From positions 1 through 64,000 of the forward strand of contig SUYP01000013.1 of the NCBI GenBank assembly GCA_015060395.1: 64,000 nucleotides of DNA, given 5' to 3'. Position 1 is the first letter of the stretch. Each line of letters opens with the position of its first letter. The position numbers and the translations under genes are program-made. The notes under the pieces are model-generated. The model was not told the DNA's origin. It did no database searches and saw only the letters and a program-made list of their open reading frames with translations. This stretch comes from Bacteroidales bacterium. Lineage in GTDB: Bacteria > Bacteroidota > Bacteroidia > Bacteroidales > UBA932. Of this stretch, positions 1-9,450 are shown piece after piece.

Positions 1-405
1 ACGCGGCATGGCTGGTTCAGTCCTTCGACCATTGACCAATATTCCTCACTGCTGCCTCCCGTAGGAGTCTGGACCGTGTCTCAGTTCCAGTGTGGGGGAC
101 CTTCCTCTCAGAACCCCTAGACATCGTTGCCACGGTGGGCCGTTACCCCGCCGTCTAGCTAATGTCACGCGAGCCTATCCGTTTCCGAAACTCTTTAATC
201 ACATTGAGATGCCTCAATGTGATGCTATGGGGTATTAGTCGGCGTTTCCACCGGTTATCCCCCTGAAACGGGCAAGTTGCTCACGCGTTACGCACCCTTG
301 CGCCGGTCGCCGACAATCGTTATTGCTAACAATCTCGCTGCCCCTCGACTTGCATGTGTTAAGCCTGCCGCTAGCGTTCATCCTGAGCCAGGATCAAACT
401 CTTCA
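1..405 (-). rRNA. rrs: 16S rRNA, 5' portion (truncated by window edge)
   Basis: Contains ACTGCTGCCTCCCGTAGGAGT (338 region, reverse complement) at ~48-68 and CTGAGCCAGGATCAAACTCT (reverse complement of the 27F site) at ~382-401; gene therefore reads leftward. Exact 5' end approximate. Confidence 0.97.
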
Positions 406-577
406 TTGTATAATCTTATATATTTCTCAGCTTGTCCTGACACTTATAATTTCACAAAGAAATTAACGCTTCTCGATAAATTGTATTTTCTCGGTACTTG
501 CTTCTTGTACAGTAAAACAGTCTTTTCAATGAACTTCCTAAATCCCCTTTCGAGGACCCGTTTTTCGAACGGGGATG

Positions 578-608
578 CAAAGGTACGCTTTATTTTTTAA
601 CTTCCAAA
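578..608 (-). promoter_or_regulatory. rRNA operon promoter P1, Bacteroidota type: TTTG-N19-TACCTTTG
   Basis: Reverse complement reads TTTG GAAGTTAAAAAATAAAGCG TACCTTTG, matching the -33/-7 consensus with 19-nt spacing. Confidence 0.85.
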
Positions 609-702
609 CTTTTTCGTAAAAATTTTGAAAATATTTGTTTCAAGCGTCAGTCTTTTAAAGAACTCCCGGCCTCAGCAGCCACCCGTTTTTCATTTGGGAT
701 TG

Positions 703-733
703 CAAAGGTACGCTTTTTTCCTTTACCTCCAAA
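703..733 (-). promoter_or_regulatory. rRNA operon promoter P2, Bacteroidota type: TTTG-N19-TACCTTTG
   Basis: Reverse complement reads TTTG GAGGTAAAGGAAAAAAGCG TACCTTTG; second copy 125 bp upstream of P1. Confidence 0.82.
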
Positions 734-1008
734 TTTTTTCACAACCCGAAACGGCAAACAATGGCAAAAAACGTCGGTATTGAGAGGGCAACAAGCTAGA
801 GTTCAATGCTGTACATAGTTTGTTACAATTTTGTTAAAAGATTCTTCACTGCATTCAGAAAGACAAAATTCAAGACAAAGCGGTCAAAGCGACAAAATCA
901 TCCTTATTATATTATATGGAATAGATGAACCAGACGACATTTTTATTATATTTGCATATTCGCATATATTATATATATAGGTATAATCAGGACGAAGCAA
1001 ATTATAAT

Positions 1009-4000
1009 ATGAAGAAAAAATTGATGACCCTGGCCGCATTCTTATTAGTGGCCGCATCTGCATCAGCACAGGACTCCCCTCTCTGGCTCAGAAAGAATGC
1101 CATATCACCAGATGGCGAACAGATAGCCTTCACCTATAAAGGCAACATCTATGTAGTGGACTCCGACGGAGGACAGGCCAGGCAGATTACAACTAACCCA
1201 TCATACGACACAGATCCTCTGTGGTCTCCCGACGGAAAATCCATAATCTTCGCCTCATACAGGAACAAGAGCAAAGACATCTACAGGATCCCGGCAACAG
1301 GAGGAGCACCTGTCAGACTGACATCGCACCCTGGCAATGAGACTCCGATGACGGTTCTTCTGAATGGAAACATCATTTTCAGTGCAAACATACAGCAGGA
1401 TGCCCGGTACGGAGACTTCCCTGGAGGATCACAGGTATATATGATCGGTCCTGAAGGAGGGCGCCCGGAGATGGTTACATCGATGCAGATATCAAATATG
1501 AGCGTAAGACTGGACAATACCGTGATCTTTGAAGATTATAAAGGATATGAGGATCCTTTGAGAAAGCATCACACTTCATCGGTAACCCGCGATATATGGA
1601 TGTATGTTCCATCAAAAGATCCATCAGAAGGTTTCCGCATCGACGGAAACGGCACATTCACGAAGCTCACGTCATTCAACGGCGAAGACAGGAACCCTGT
1701 ATTTGAGTTGGGCGGTAATGCATATTACTACCTGAGCGAGCAGGACGGTACACTTAATATATATTACACCGACTCACTCGCAGATCAGCTTTTCAAAGGT
1801 GGCAGCATCAAGTCGAAGCAGATCACATTCTACAAAGGCAATCCTGTAAGATACCTGTCAATCTCGCATAACGGCACATTATGCTACTCGTATGACGGAG
1901 AGCTTTATACAATAAAAAGTGGCGGCCAGCCGGAAAAAGTAAACATCCGGATCGTCACTGACCAGATTGAGAAGGAATCGGAAATCCAGACATTGACATC
2001 AGGAGCGACCAGAATGGCCATATCTCCGGAAGGCAAGGAGATCGCCATAACCGCAAGAGGCGATGTGTTCGTGACTTCCATCGACTACAAGACTACTCAG
2101 AGAATCACAAACACTCCGGAGCAGGAGCGTGGCCTCACTTTCTCGAAGGACGGAAGAACACTTTACTATGCAGCTGAAAGAAACGGCCACTGGGGTATAT
2201 GGAAGACATCGCTGACAGAAAAGGACGACAAGATGTTCACATACGCTGTAAAGATGAAGGAGGAAATGGTGACAGCGCCGGGAGAGACCTGTTTCCAGCC
2301 ACAGGTATCACCTGACGGAAAGCACCTCGCCTACCTGAAGGACAGGACAGCTATTGCTGTTATGGACCTCAAGAGCGGAAAGGAAAAGATTGTTCTCGAC
2401 CGTATGGTGAACTATTCATATACTGATGGTGACCAGTCATACAAATGGAGCCCGGACAGCCGTTACATTCTCTGCAACTACCAGGCGAACGGTGGCTGGA
2501 ACAACGAAGATGTGGCTGTGATCGACGTAGAGAGCGGAGAGATCACCAACCTCACCGAAAGCGGATATACTGACGGCGGATTCAGATGGGCTCTCAAGGG
2601 TAAGGCAATGACCTGGACTTCAGACAAGGCCGGATACCGCAGCCACGGAAGCTGGGGCGCAGAGAAAGACGTATATATTATGTTCTTCGACGGCAAGGCA
2701 TATTCAGATTTCCTCAAGGACAAGGAGGACAGGGAGATCGACAAGATGATGAGCGACGAAAAGAAGAACAAGAAGGAAAAGAAAGACAGTGCCAAGGTAG
2801 AGAAGAAGGAAGAAAAGCTTATTCTGGACCTTGACGACAGGAAAGACAGGATCGTCAAGCTCACCAGATTCTCCGGCAGACTGGGAGACCATTATCTCAC
2901 CCAGGACGGTAAGAAACTCTACTATTCTGTACGTCTCGAAAGAAGCACAGACCTTTGTGTCCTTGATCTTGAAGACAACAGCGTTAAAGTATTGATCAAA
3001 GGCCTCACAGGATCCTTCTACCCTAGCGCTGACGACAAATACATTTACCTCCATACCGGAAGCGGAGTTTCAAAGATCAACACAGCTTCAGGAAAGAGAG
3101 AGAGCATAACATTCAGCGGGGAATTCGAATACAAGCCGGCACAGGAACGTGAATACATATTCAACCATATCTGGAAGCAGGTAAGCGAGAAATTCTATGA
3201 TCCTGATATACACGGAATCGACTGGGAGGGATATAGAGATACATACGCGAAGTTCCTCCCTCATATCGACAACAACTTCGATTTCCAGGAGATGCTTTCT
3301 GAAATGCTTGGCGAGCTTAACGGCTCACATACAGGAGCAAGATATTCTTACAGAAGCGGATTGACTAACGGCACACTAGGAGCTTTCTACGACAATGAAT
3401 ACGACGGCGATGGTATGAAGATCAAGGAGATCATCAAGGGCGGTGCACTTTATCTTCAGTATCCTGACATTGAGGCCGGAGCCATCATCACAGCAATCAA
3501 CGGTGAAGAGATCAAGGCCGGTGAGGACTGGAGCCATTTGATGAAAGGAAAAGCCGGCAAGAAGATCCTCATCACCGTAAAGCAGAAAGGAAGGAAAGAG
3601 CAGGATCTTATAATTGAACCGGGATATACGGACTACAGGCAGCTTTACAACAGATGGGTCGAGCAGAGGGCACAGATAGTAAAGGAACTTTCAGGAGGAA
3701 GAGTAGGCTATGTACACGTAGAAGGTATGGACTCTGAGAGTTTCAGAAGAGTATATTCAGATCTTCTCGGCAAGTATAGGAGCTGCGAAGCAGTGATCGT
3801 CGATACCAGGCATAACGGAGGAGGCTGGCTTCACGATGACCTCGCTACCCTGCTTGACGGAGAAGGATATATCCGCTTCGAGCCTAGAGGACAGTACATC
3901 GGTACCGAGCCATATAACAAATGGACAAAGCCATCTTGCGTTCTTATCGGCGAAGACAACTATTCTGACGCCTGCGGATTCCCATACGTTTACAAGACCC

Positions 4001-4263
4001 TGGGTATAGGAAAGCTCATAGGAGCACCGGTTCCGGGAACGATGACAGCCGTATGGTGGGAGAATCAGATCGACCCGAGCATAGTATTCGGTATTCCTCA
4101 GGTCGGCGCCCTCGGAGTCAAGGAAGGAAGATATCTTGAAAATATGCAGATCGAGCCGGACATCCTGGTTTACAATGATCCGGCGTCTGTACTCAGAGGT
4201 GAAGACAGACAGCTTGAAGCGGCTGTAAAAGAAATGCTCAAGACCATTGACAGTAACAAATAA
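1009..4263 (+). CDS. Tricorn protease-like S41 peptidase with N-terminal PD40/TolB-like beta-propeller and PDZ, secreted
   Basis: Signal peptide MKKKLMTLAAFLLVAASASAQ at 1009 (ORF track start 925 is upstream); repeated SPDGK propeller motifs; C-terminal DTRHNGGGWLHDDL and S41-like GEDNYSDACGFPY. Confidence 0.9.
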   Translation: MKKKLMTLAAFLLVAASASAQDSPLWLRKNAISPDGEQIAFTYKGNIYVVDSDGGQARQITTNPSYDTDPLWSPDGKSIIFASYRNKSKDIYRIPATGGAPVRLTSHPGNETPMTVLLNGNIIFSANIQQDARYGDFPGGSQVYMIGPEGGRPEMVTSMQISNMSVRLDNTVIFEDYKGYEDPLRKHHTSSVTRDIWMYVPSKDPSEGFRIDGNGTFTKLTSFNGEDRNPVFELGGNAYYYLSEQDGTLNIYYTDSLADQLFKGGSIKSKQITFYKGNPVRYLSISHNGTLCYSYDGELYTIKSGGQPEKVNIRIVTDQIEKESEIQTLTSGATRMAISPEGKEIAITARGDVFVTSIDYKTTQRITNTPEQERGLTFSKDGRTLYYAAERNGHWGIWKTSLTEKDDKMFTYAVKMKEEMVTAPGETCFQPQVSPDGKHLAYLKDRTAIAVMDLKSGKEKIVLDRMVNYSYTDGDQSYKWSPDSRYILCNYQANGGWNNEDVAVIDVESGEITNLTESGYTDGGFRWALKGKAMTWTSDKAGYRSHGSWGAEKDVYIMFFDGKAYSDFLKDKEDREIDKMMSDEKKNKKEKKDSAKVEKKEEKLILDLDDRKDRIVKLTRFSGRLGDHYLTQDGKKLYYSVRLERSTDLCVLDLEDNSVKVLIKGLTGSFYPSADDKYIYLHTGSGVSKINTASGKRESITFSGEFEYKPAQEREYIFNHIWKQVSEKFYDPDIHGIDWEGYRDTYAKFLPHIDNNFDFQEMLSEMLGELNGSHTGARYSYRSGLTNGTLGAFYDNEYDGDGMKIKEIIKGGALYLQYPDIEAGAIITAINGEEIKAGEDWSHLMKGKAGKKILITVKQKGRKEQDLIIEPGYTDYRQLYNRWVEQRAQIVKELSGGRVGYVHVEGMDSESFRRVYSDLLGKYRSCEAVIVDTRHNGGGWLHDDLATLLDGEGYIRFEPRGQYIGTEPYNKWTKPSCVLIGEDNYSDACGFPYVYKTLGIGKLIGAPVPGTMTAVWWENQIDPSIVFGIPQVGALGVKEGRYLENMQIEPDILVYNDPASVLRGEDRQLEAAVKEMLKTIDSNK

Positions 4264-4273
4264 TCCCTTGGAT

Positions 4274-4996
4274 ATGGATAGGAAAATAGTGATCATTCCG
4301 ACTTACAACGAAAAGGAAAATATCGAAAATATAATCAGAGCGGTATTCGCTCTTGAAGGAGACTACAATATTCTGGTGATAGAAGACGGATCTCCAGACG
4401 GTACGGCAGCTATTGTCAAGAGGCTTCAGGAAGAGTTTTCTGAAAGACTGTTTATGATAGAACGCCAAGGAAAACTGGGGCTCGGCACCGCCTATATAAC
4501 CGGATTCAAATGGTCGGTAGAGCATAAATACGATTATATCTTCGAGATGGATGCGGATTTTTCTCATAACCCGGCTGACCTGCCAAGGCTCTACGAAGCC
4601 TGCAGGGACGGTGCGGATCTTGCGATAGGTTCACGATACTGCAATGGCATCAGCGTGATAAACTGGCCGATCGGCAGAGTGATTATGTCCTACTACGCAT
4701 CTGTCTATGTCAGGACCGTGCTTGGAATGAAAGTATTTGACACGACTGCAGGCTTCAAATGCTACAGACGCAGGGTTCTCGAGACAATCGATCTTGACAA
4801 AGTCAGGATGAAAGGATACGGCTTCCAGATTGAGATGAAGTATTCAACTTATAAGCTGGGCTTCACTATCAAGGAAGTCCCTATCATCTTTGTTGACAGA
4901 AAAGAGGGTACATCCAAGATGAGCAGCGGAATCTTCGGAGAAGCATTCTGGGGAGTGCTGAAACTCAAGATGAGAAAGATCAAACCAAGAGGATAA
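4274..4996 (+). CDS. Family 2 glycosyltransferase, polyprenol monophosphomannose synthase-like
   Basis: MDRKIVIIPTYNEKENI..., VIEDGSPDGTA, EMDADFSHNP motifs typical of DPM1-like GT2. Confidence 0.9.
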   Translation: MDRKIVIIPTYNEKENIENIIRAVFALEGDYNILVIEDGSPDGTAAIVKRLQEEFSERLFMIERQGKLGLGTAYITGFKWSVEHKYDYIFEMDADFSHNPADLPRLYEACRDGADLAIGSRYCNGISVINWPIGRVIMSYYASVYVRTVLGMKVFDTTAGFKCYRRRVLETIDLDKVRMKGYGFQIEMKYSTYKLGFTIKEVPIIFVDRKEGTSKMSSGIFGEAFWGVLKLKMRKIKPRG

Positions 4997-5000
4997 GGCA

Positions 5001-6338
5001 ATGATTATTCTTCATAAAGCATATATAGTCACCGGAGAGAAAGAAGGAACCGGCAGCATCGTCATTGAAGACGGCATCATAAAAGATGTATTATATTCAG
5101 AGTCTGAAGACTACGACTTCAGGATCGGAAGAATAATGGGATCCGATCCGCAGGCTGAAGTTTGGGATCTGGAAGGGAAGCATATAATAGCCGGCGGAAT
5201 CGACGCGCACGTGCATTTCAGGGAGCCTGGACTTACCCACAAGGCTGATATGCAGACCGAATCTCAGGCTGCCGTTGCCGGAGGCGTGACCACGATGTTC
5301 GATATGCCTAACACAAATCCATCAACGACATCTGCCGAGAAATTAAGGGGCAAGATTGACTTGGCAAAAGGAAGAGTTTCAGGCAAATTAGGCTTTCATA
5401 TCGGAGCAACCAACGCCAATTATGATGAAATCTGCTCATTAATCCGCAATGGAGATGTGCAAGCCGACATCAGGCCGGCAGATATTGCAGGTGTGAAAGT
5501 GTTTATGGGCTCATCCACCGGAAATATGCTGGTGGATCAGGGTGGAGCGCTGGAAAAGCTTTTTGCGATAAAAGAGAAGCCGATACTGGTACATTGCGAG
5601 GACGAAGCGACAATAAGGGAGAATCTCGCATCAGCGATCGAGCGATATGGAGAAGATATCCCTTTCGCGGAACACGAAAGAATCCGCAGCAGAAAAGCCT
5701 GTATAAAATCAAGCATAAAGGCCTTGGAGCTTGCTATGAGATATGGGACAAGATTGACGCTGTGCCATATTTCCACCAAAGAAGAAATTGAGATGGTAAG
5801 AGCAGCTAAGGCGATAAATCCTGACATAACGGCAGAAACTTCAGCTAACTACCTTTGGTTCAGCAATGAGGATTACGACCGGCTTGGAAGCCGTCTCAAA
5901 TGCAATCCTTCGGTAAAGACCGCAGAAGACAGGGCGGCACTTCGTCAGGCACTTGCTGATGGCCTCATCGATACAATAGGATCAGATCACGCGCCACATC
6001 TTGTTTCAGAAAAAGAAGGTGGCTATACGAAGGCTCCGTCAGGATTGCCTTCAATTCAGCAGAGTCTGTCCGTACTGCTGACTGTAGCATATCAGGAAGG
6101 CATTCCACTTACAAGAATCGCTTCTGCATTCTCAGAGAAAGCTGCTGATATATATGGACTTAACCGTGGAAAGATTCTACCCGGATATGAAGCCGATCTG
6201 GTAATTTTCGATTATTCGAAGGAATTTACAGTAAAGGGGGAAGACCAGAAGAGCAGATGCGGATGGAGCCCATACGAGGGTGAAACTCTGCGAGGAGTAA
6301 TTGAGAATGTCATTATTGACGGCAAGACAATCATATAA
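5001..6338 (+). CDS. pyrC: Dihydroorotase
   Basis: DAHVHFREPGLTHKADMQTESQAAVAGGVTT and GSDHAPH motifs. Confidence 0.93.
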   Translation: MIILHKAYIVTGEKEGTGSIVIEDGIIKDVLYSESEDYDFRIGRIMGSDPQAEVWDLEGKHIIAGGIDAHVHFREPGLTHKADMQTESQAAVAGGVTTMFDMPNTNPSTTSAEKLRGKIDLAKGRVSGKLGFHIGATNANYDEICSLIRNGDVQADIRPADIAGVKVFMGSSTGNMLVDQGGALEKLFAIKEKPILVHCEDEATIRENLASAIERYGEDIPFAEHERIRSRKACIKSSIKALELAMRYGTRLTLCHISTKEEIEMVRAAKAINPDITAETSANYLWFSNEDYDRLGSRLKCNPSVKTAEDRAALRQALADGLIDTIGSDHAPHLVSEKEGGYTKAPSGLPSIQQSLSVLLTVAYQEGIPLTRIASAFSEKAADIYGLNRGKILPGYEADLVIFDYSKEFTVKGEDQKSRCGWSPYEGETLRGVIENVIIDGKTII

Positions 6339-6393
6339 CACACGCAAACGAACTTAAACATCTCCATAGTCTGACCATCAAGCACTGAAATCT

Positions 6394-7302
6394 ATGGCAC
6401 CTAAAGTACAGCCGAGCAAGGTTCTGGTATATATCGCATCAGTATTTGCGATAACCCTGTGGGGGATGTCCTATATCTGGACAGATAAGCTCATTGCGCA
6501 GGAAATTCCTATCTTTTATTTTGTATTCGTCAGAATTTTCCTGGCCGGAATCATCCTGTTCCTTTTCAACACGGCATACGCCAGAATAAAAAGGATCCAG
6601 AGGAAAGATCTCGGAAAGTTCCTCCTGCTGGCGTTTTTCGAGCCTTTCATCTACTTCATCTGCGAAACTTACGGACTGAAGATGACCGGTTCTCCGACCC
6701 TTAGCGCGATGGTAGTCGCTACTATTCCAATATTTTCCATCGGGGCCGGAATGATATTCTTTAAAGAGAAAGTTAATCTCATCAACATCATAGGAATCAT
6801 CTTCACGCTTTTCGGCATCGTTATGGTCGCGATGGCAAAAGGAGAGCTGGGAGAGAATTTCATCTGGGGAGTAGTCCTGCTGTTGATTGCAGTAATATCC
6901 GAAGTGGGACACGCATCCATTACCAAGAGTCTTTCAGGCAATTACTCAAGTCAGATCATTGTGATGTACCAATTCCTGATCGGTTCGGTCTATCTCCTCC
7001 CTCTTTTCATCTGGAAAGGTCTTGACGGATTCAGCATAGCGACCCATTTCAATGCTGAAGTATGGTATCCGATCATCTGTCTGTCAGTATTGTGCTCGAG
7101 CCTCGCCTTCTCCCTCTGGGTCAGCACGATCAAGAACCTGGGAGTTGCGAAATCAAGCATATTCTCTGCCCTCATTCCTGTTGCAGCAGCATTGATTGCC
7201 TGGATTCTGGGACACGAACTGCTGAACTCCCGACAGTGGGCAGGCATAGCTGTCTCATCTTTCGGAGTGATTCTTTCGCAATATACCAAGAAGAAAAGCT
7301 GA
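6394..7302 (+). CDS. EamA/DMT superfamily transporter
   Basis: Ten-helix hydrophobic profile; WGMSYIWTDKL and duplicated EamA-like halves. Confidence 0.88.
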   Translation: MAPKVQPSKVLVYIASVFAITLWGMSYIWTDKLIAQEIPIFYFVFVRIFLAGIILFLFNTAYARIKRIQRKDLGKFLLLAFFEPFIYFICETYGLKMTGSPTLSAMVVATIPIFSIGAGMIFFKEKVNLINIIGIIFTLFGIVMVAMAKGELGENFIWGVVLLLIAVISEVGHASITKSLSGNYSSQIIVMYQFLIGSVYLLPLFIWKGLDGFSIATHFNAEVWYPIICLSVLCSSLAFSLWVSTIKNLGVAKSSIFSALIPVAAALIAWILGHELLNSRQWAGIAVSSFGVILSQYTKKKS

Positions 7303-7303
7303 T

Positions 7304-9439
7304 CTACTTCATCAGACGCAGGCCTATACGTCCGCGATCGAGATCGACGGAAACCACCGTAACCTTAAGCTGCTGATGGAGCTTGAGAATCTTTGACGGA
7401 TCTGCCATTCCCTTTACACCCATCTGGGAGGCGTGTATCAGACCGTTCTGCTTTATTCCGATGTCAACGAAGGCACCGAATGCTGTGATATTGGTCACGA
7501 TTCCCGGCAATTCCATTCCGGTCCTGAGATCTTCTATCGTCTTGATATCGTGAGCGAACTCGAACTCCTGGGCAGACTCTCGAGGGTCTCGTCCAGGCTT
7601 GCGGAGTTCCTGGATGATATCATTGACCGTAGGAAGTCCGAAACGGTCATCCACATATCTGGAAGCCTCAATACGGGCACATAGTTCCGCATTGCCAACA
7701 AGCTCGCTAGCTGATACCCCAAGGTCACCAGCCATACGATCAACAATATGATAAGCTTCAGGATGTACCGCGGAATTATCCAGAGGATTATCTGCTCCGG
7801 ATATCCTGAGGAAGCCGGCACACTGTTCAAACGCCTTGTCACCCAGTCTCTTGACCTTAAGAAGTTCCTTACGAGATCTGTATGCACCGTGTTCCAAGCG
7901 ATATTCAACAATATTCTCTGCCAATGCCGGGCCTATACCCGACACATAGCTCAGAAGGTAGCTGCTGGCAGTGTTGAGATTTACACCCACATTATTGACA
8001 CAGCTTTCGACAGTATTATCAAGGGTTTCCTTCAGCAGCCCCTGATCGACATCGTGCTGATATTGTCCGACTCCAAGCGACTTCGGATCTATCTTGACAA
8101 GCTCTGCAAGAGGGTCCATAAGACGACGGCCTATGGAAACCGCTCCTCTGACAGTAACATCATAATCAGGGAATTCTTCTCGAGCCACCTCTGAAGCCGA
8201 ATATATCGAAGCACCATCTTCACTTACCGTAAAGACCCGCGTTCCCTTCGGAAGAGGTACGCGCTTGATGAACTCTTCGGTCTCACGGCTGGCGGTTCCG
8301 TTTCCTATGGCAATGACTTCTATGCCATATCTGGCCACCATAGCAGAGACTGCCTGTATGGACTTGACCTTTTCACTTGCCGGCGGATGCGGGAATATGG
8401 CTTCATTATGCAGAAGGTTTCCCTGTTCGTCCAGACACACCACCTTGCATCCCGTCCTGAATCCCGGGTCTATCGCCATAACCCTCTTCTGACCGACAGG
8501 AGGAGCCAGCAGAAGCTGACGCAGATTCTCTCCGAATATCCTTATCGACTCCACATCTGCCTTCTCCTTAGCCTCCTTTATGACTTCATTGGAGATGGAA
8601 GGCTCCAGAAGTCTCTTGAAAGCATCGTCAAAAGCAAGATGCATCTGTTCGGCAAGAGGAGCCGCGGGATAACGCCTTTCCTGGCAGAAATCGTAATAGA
8701 TCTTTTTCCCGCATTTCTCCGGATCAGCGTCGATCCTGACATTAATGAATCCTTCGTCCTCTGCACGGAGTATGGCCAGCAGACGATGAGGGGCAATGCG
8801 CTCCAAAGATTCGGAATAATCAAAATAGGAGCGGTATTTCATAGCTTCCTGACCGGAAGCCTTCTTTGTTGCTTTCGTAACTATACGGCGCGTCTTGAAG
8901 ATCTGGCGGAGAGTCTCACGAACCGAAGCCGTCTCACTCAGGCGTTCTGCAATGATATCACGCGCACCTGCAAGCGCATCTTCCACCGAAGCGACCTTAT
9001 CTCCTACATATTTACGGGCCTCCGGCACAGGATCAGTCAATGAGACATTATACATCTTGTCAGCAAGAGGTTCGAGGCCGGCTTCCTTGGCTGCAGTAGC
9101 ACGGGTGCGACGTTTCGGTCTGAAAGGAAGATAAAGATCTTCGATTTCGCGCGCCTCCACACTGTTCTCTATCCTCATCCGGAGCTCCTCGGTCAATCCC
9201 CCTGCCTGTCCGATAGTCTCAAGAACAGTAGCCTTACGCTTCTCCATTTCGGCATATACATCTGTCAAATGCCTTATCTCAGCGACAGCCACCTCATCCA
9301 GGCCGCCTGTCCTTTCCTTGCGGTAACGGCTCACGAAAGGAATCGTAGCTCCTTCCTCAAAAAGTTTGGCACAATTCTCCACCTGCCACTCCTTCACCTC
9401 AAGGAGCCTAGCAATATGCTTTATATATATATTCTTCAT
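7304..9439 (-). CDS. tex: Tex-like RNA-binding transcriptional accessory protein
   Basis: FVSRYRKERTGGLDEVAVAEIRHL N-terminus, YqgF-like and HhH regions, C-terminal S1 domain GMELPGIVTNITAFGAFVDIGIKQNGLIHASQM. Confidence 0.95.
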   Translation of the reverse strand: MKNIYIKHIARLLEVKEWQVENCAKLFEEGATIPFVSRYRKERTGGLDEVAVAEIRHLTDVYAEMEKRKATVLETIGQAGGLTEELRMRIENSVEAREIEDLYLPFRPKRRTRATAAKEAGLEPLADKMYNVSLTDPVPEARKYVGDKVASVEDALAGARDIIAERLSETASVRETLRQIFKTRRIVTKATKKASGQEAMKYRSYFDYSESLERIAPHRLLAILRAEDEGFINVRIDADPEKCGKKIYYDFCQERRYPAAPLAEQMHLAFDDAFKRLLEPSISNEVIKEAKEKADVESIRIFGENLRQLLLAPPVGQKRVMAIDPGFRTGCKVVCLDEQGNLLHNEAIFPHPPASEKVKSIQAVSAMVARYGIEVIAIGNGTASRETEEFIKRVPLPKGTRVFTVSEDGASIYSASEVAREEFPDYDVTVRGAVSIGRRLMDPLAELVKIDPKSLGVGQYQHDVDQGLLKETLDNTVESCVNNVGVNLNTASSYLLSYVSGIGPALAENIVEYRLEHGAYRSRKELLKVKRLGDKAFEQCAGFLRISGADNPLDNSAVHPEAYHIVDRMAGDLGVSASELVGNAELCARIEASRYVDDRFGLPTVNDIIQELRKPGRDPRESAQEFEFAHDIKTIEDLRTGMELPGIVTNITAFGAFVDIGIKQNGLIHASQMGVKGMADPSKILKLHQQLKVTVVSVDLDRGRIGLRLMK

Positions 9440-9450
9440 CCGGATTATAA

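Noticed and set aside
277-600. 107-aa plus-strand ORF
   Set aside because: Lies over the 16S 5' end and the rRNA promoter region; chance ORF.
3757-4296. 179-aa antisense ORF (and similar long antisense ORFs, e.g. 8387..9043, 18614..19174, 29946..30491, 61852..62661)
   Set aside because: Antisense to well-supported genes, no promoter or recognisable family; expected by-products of codon usage.
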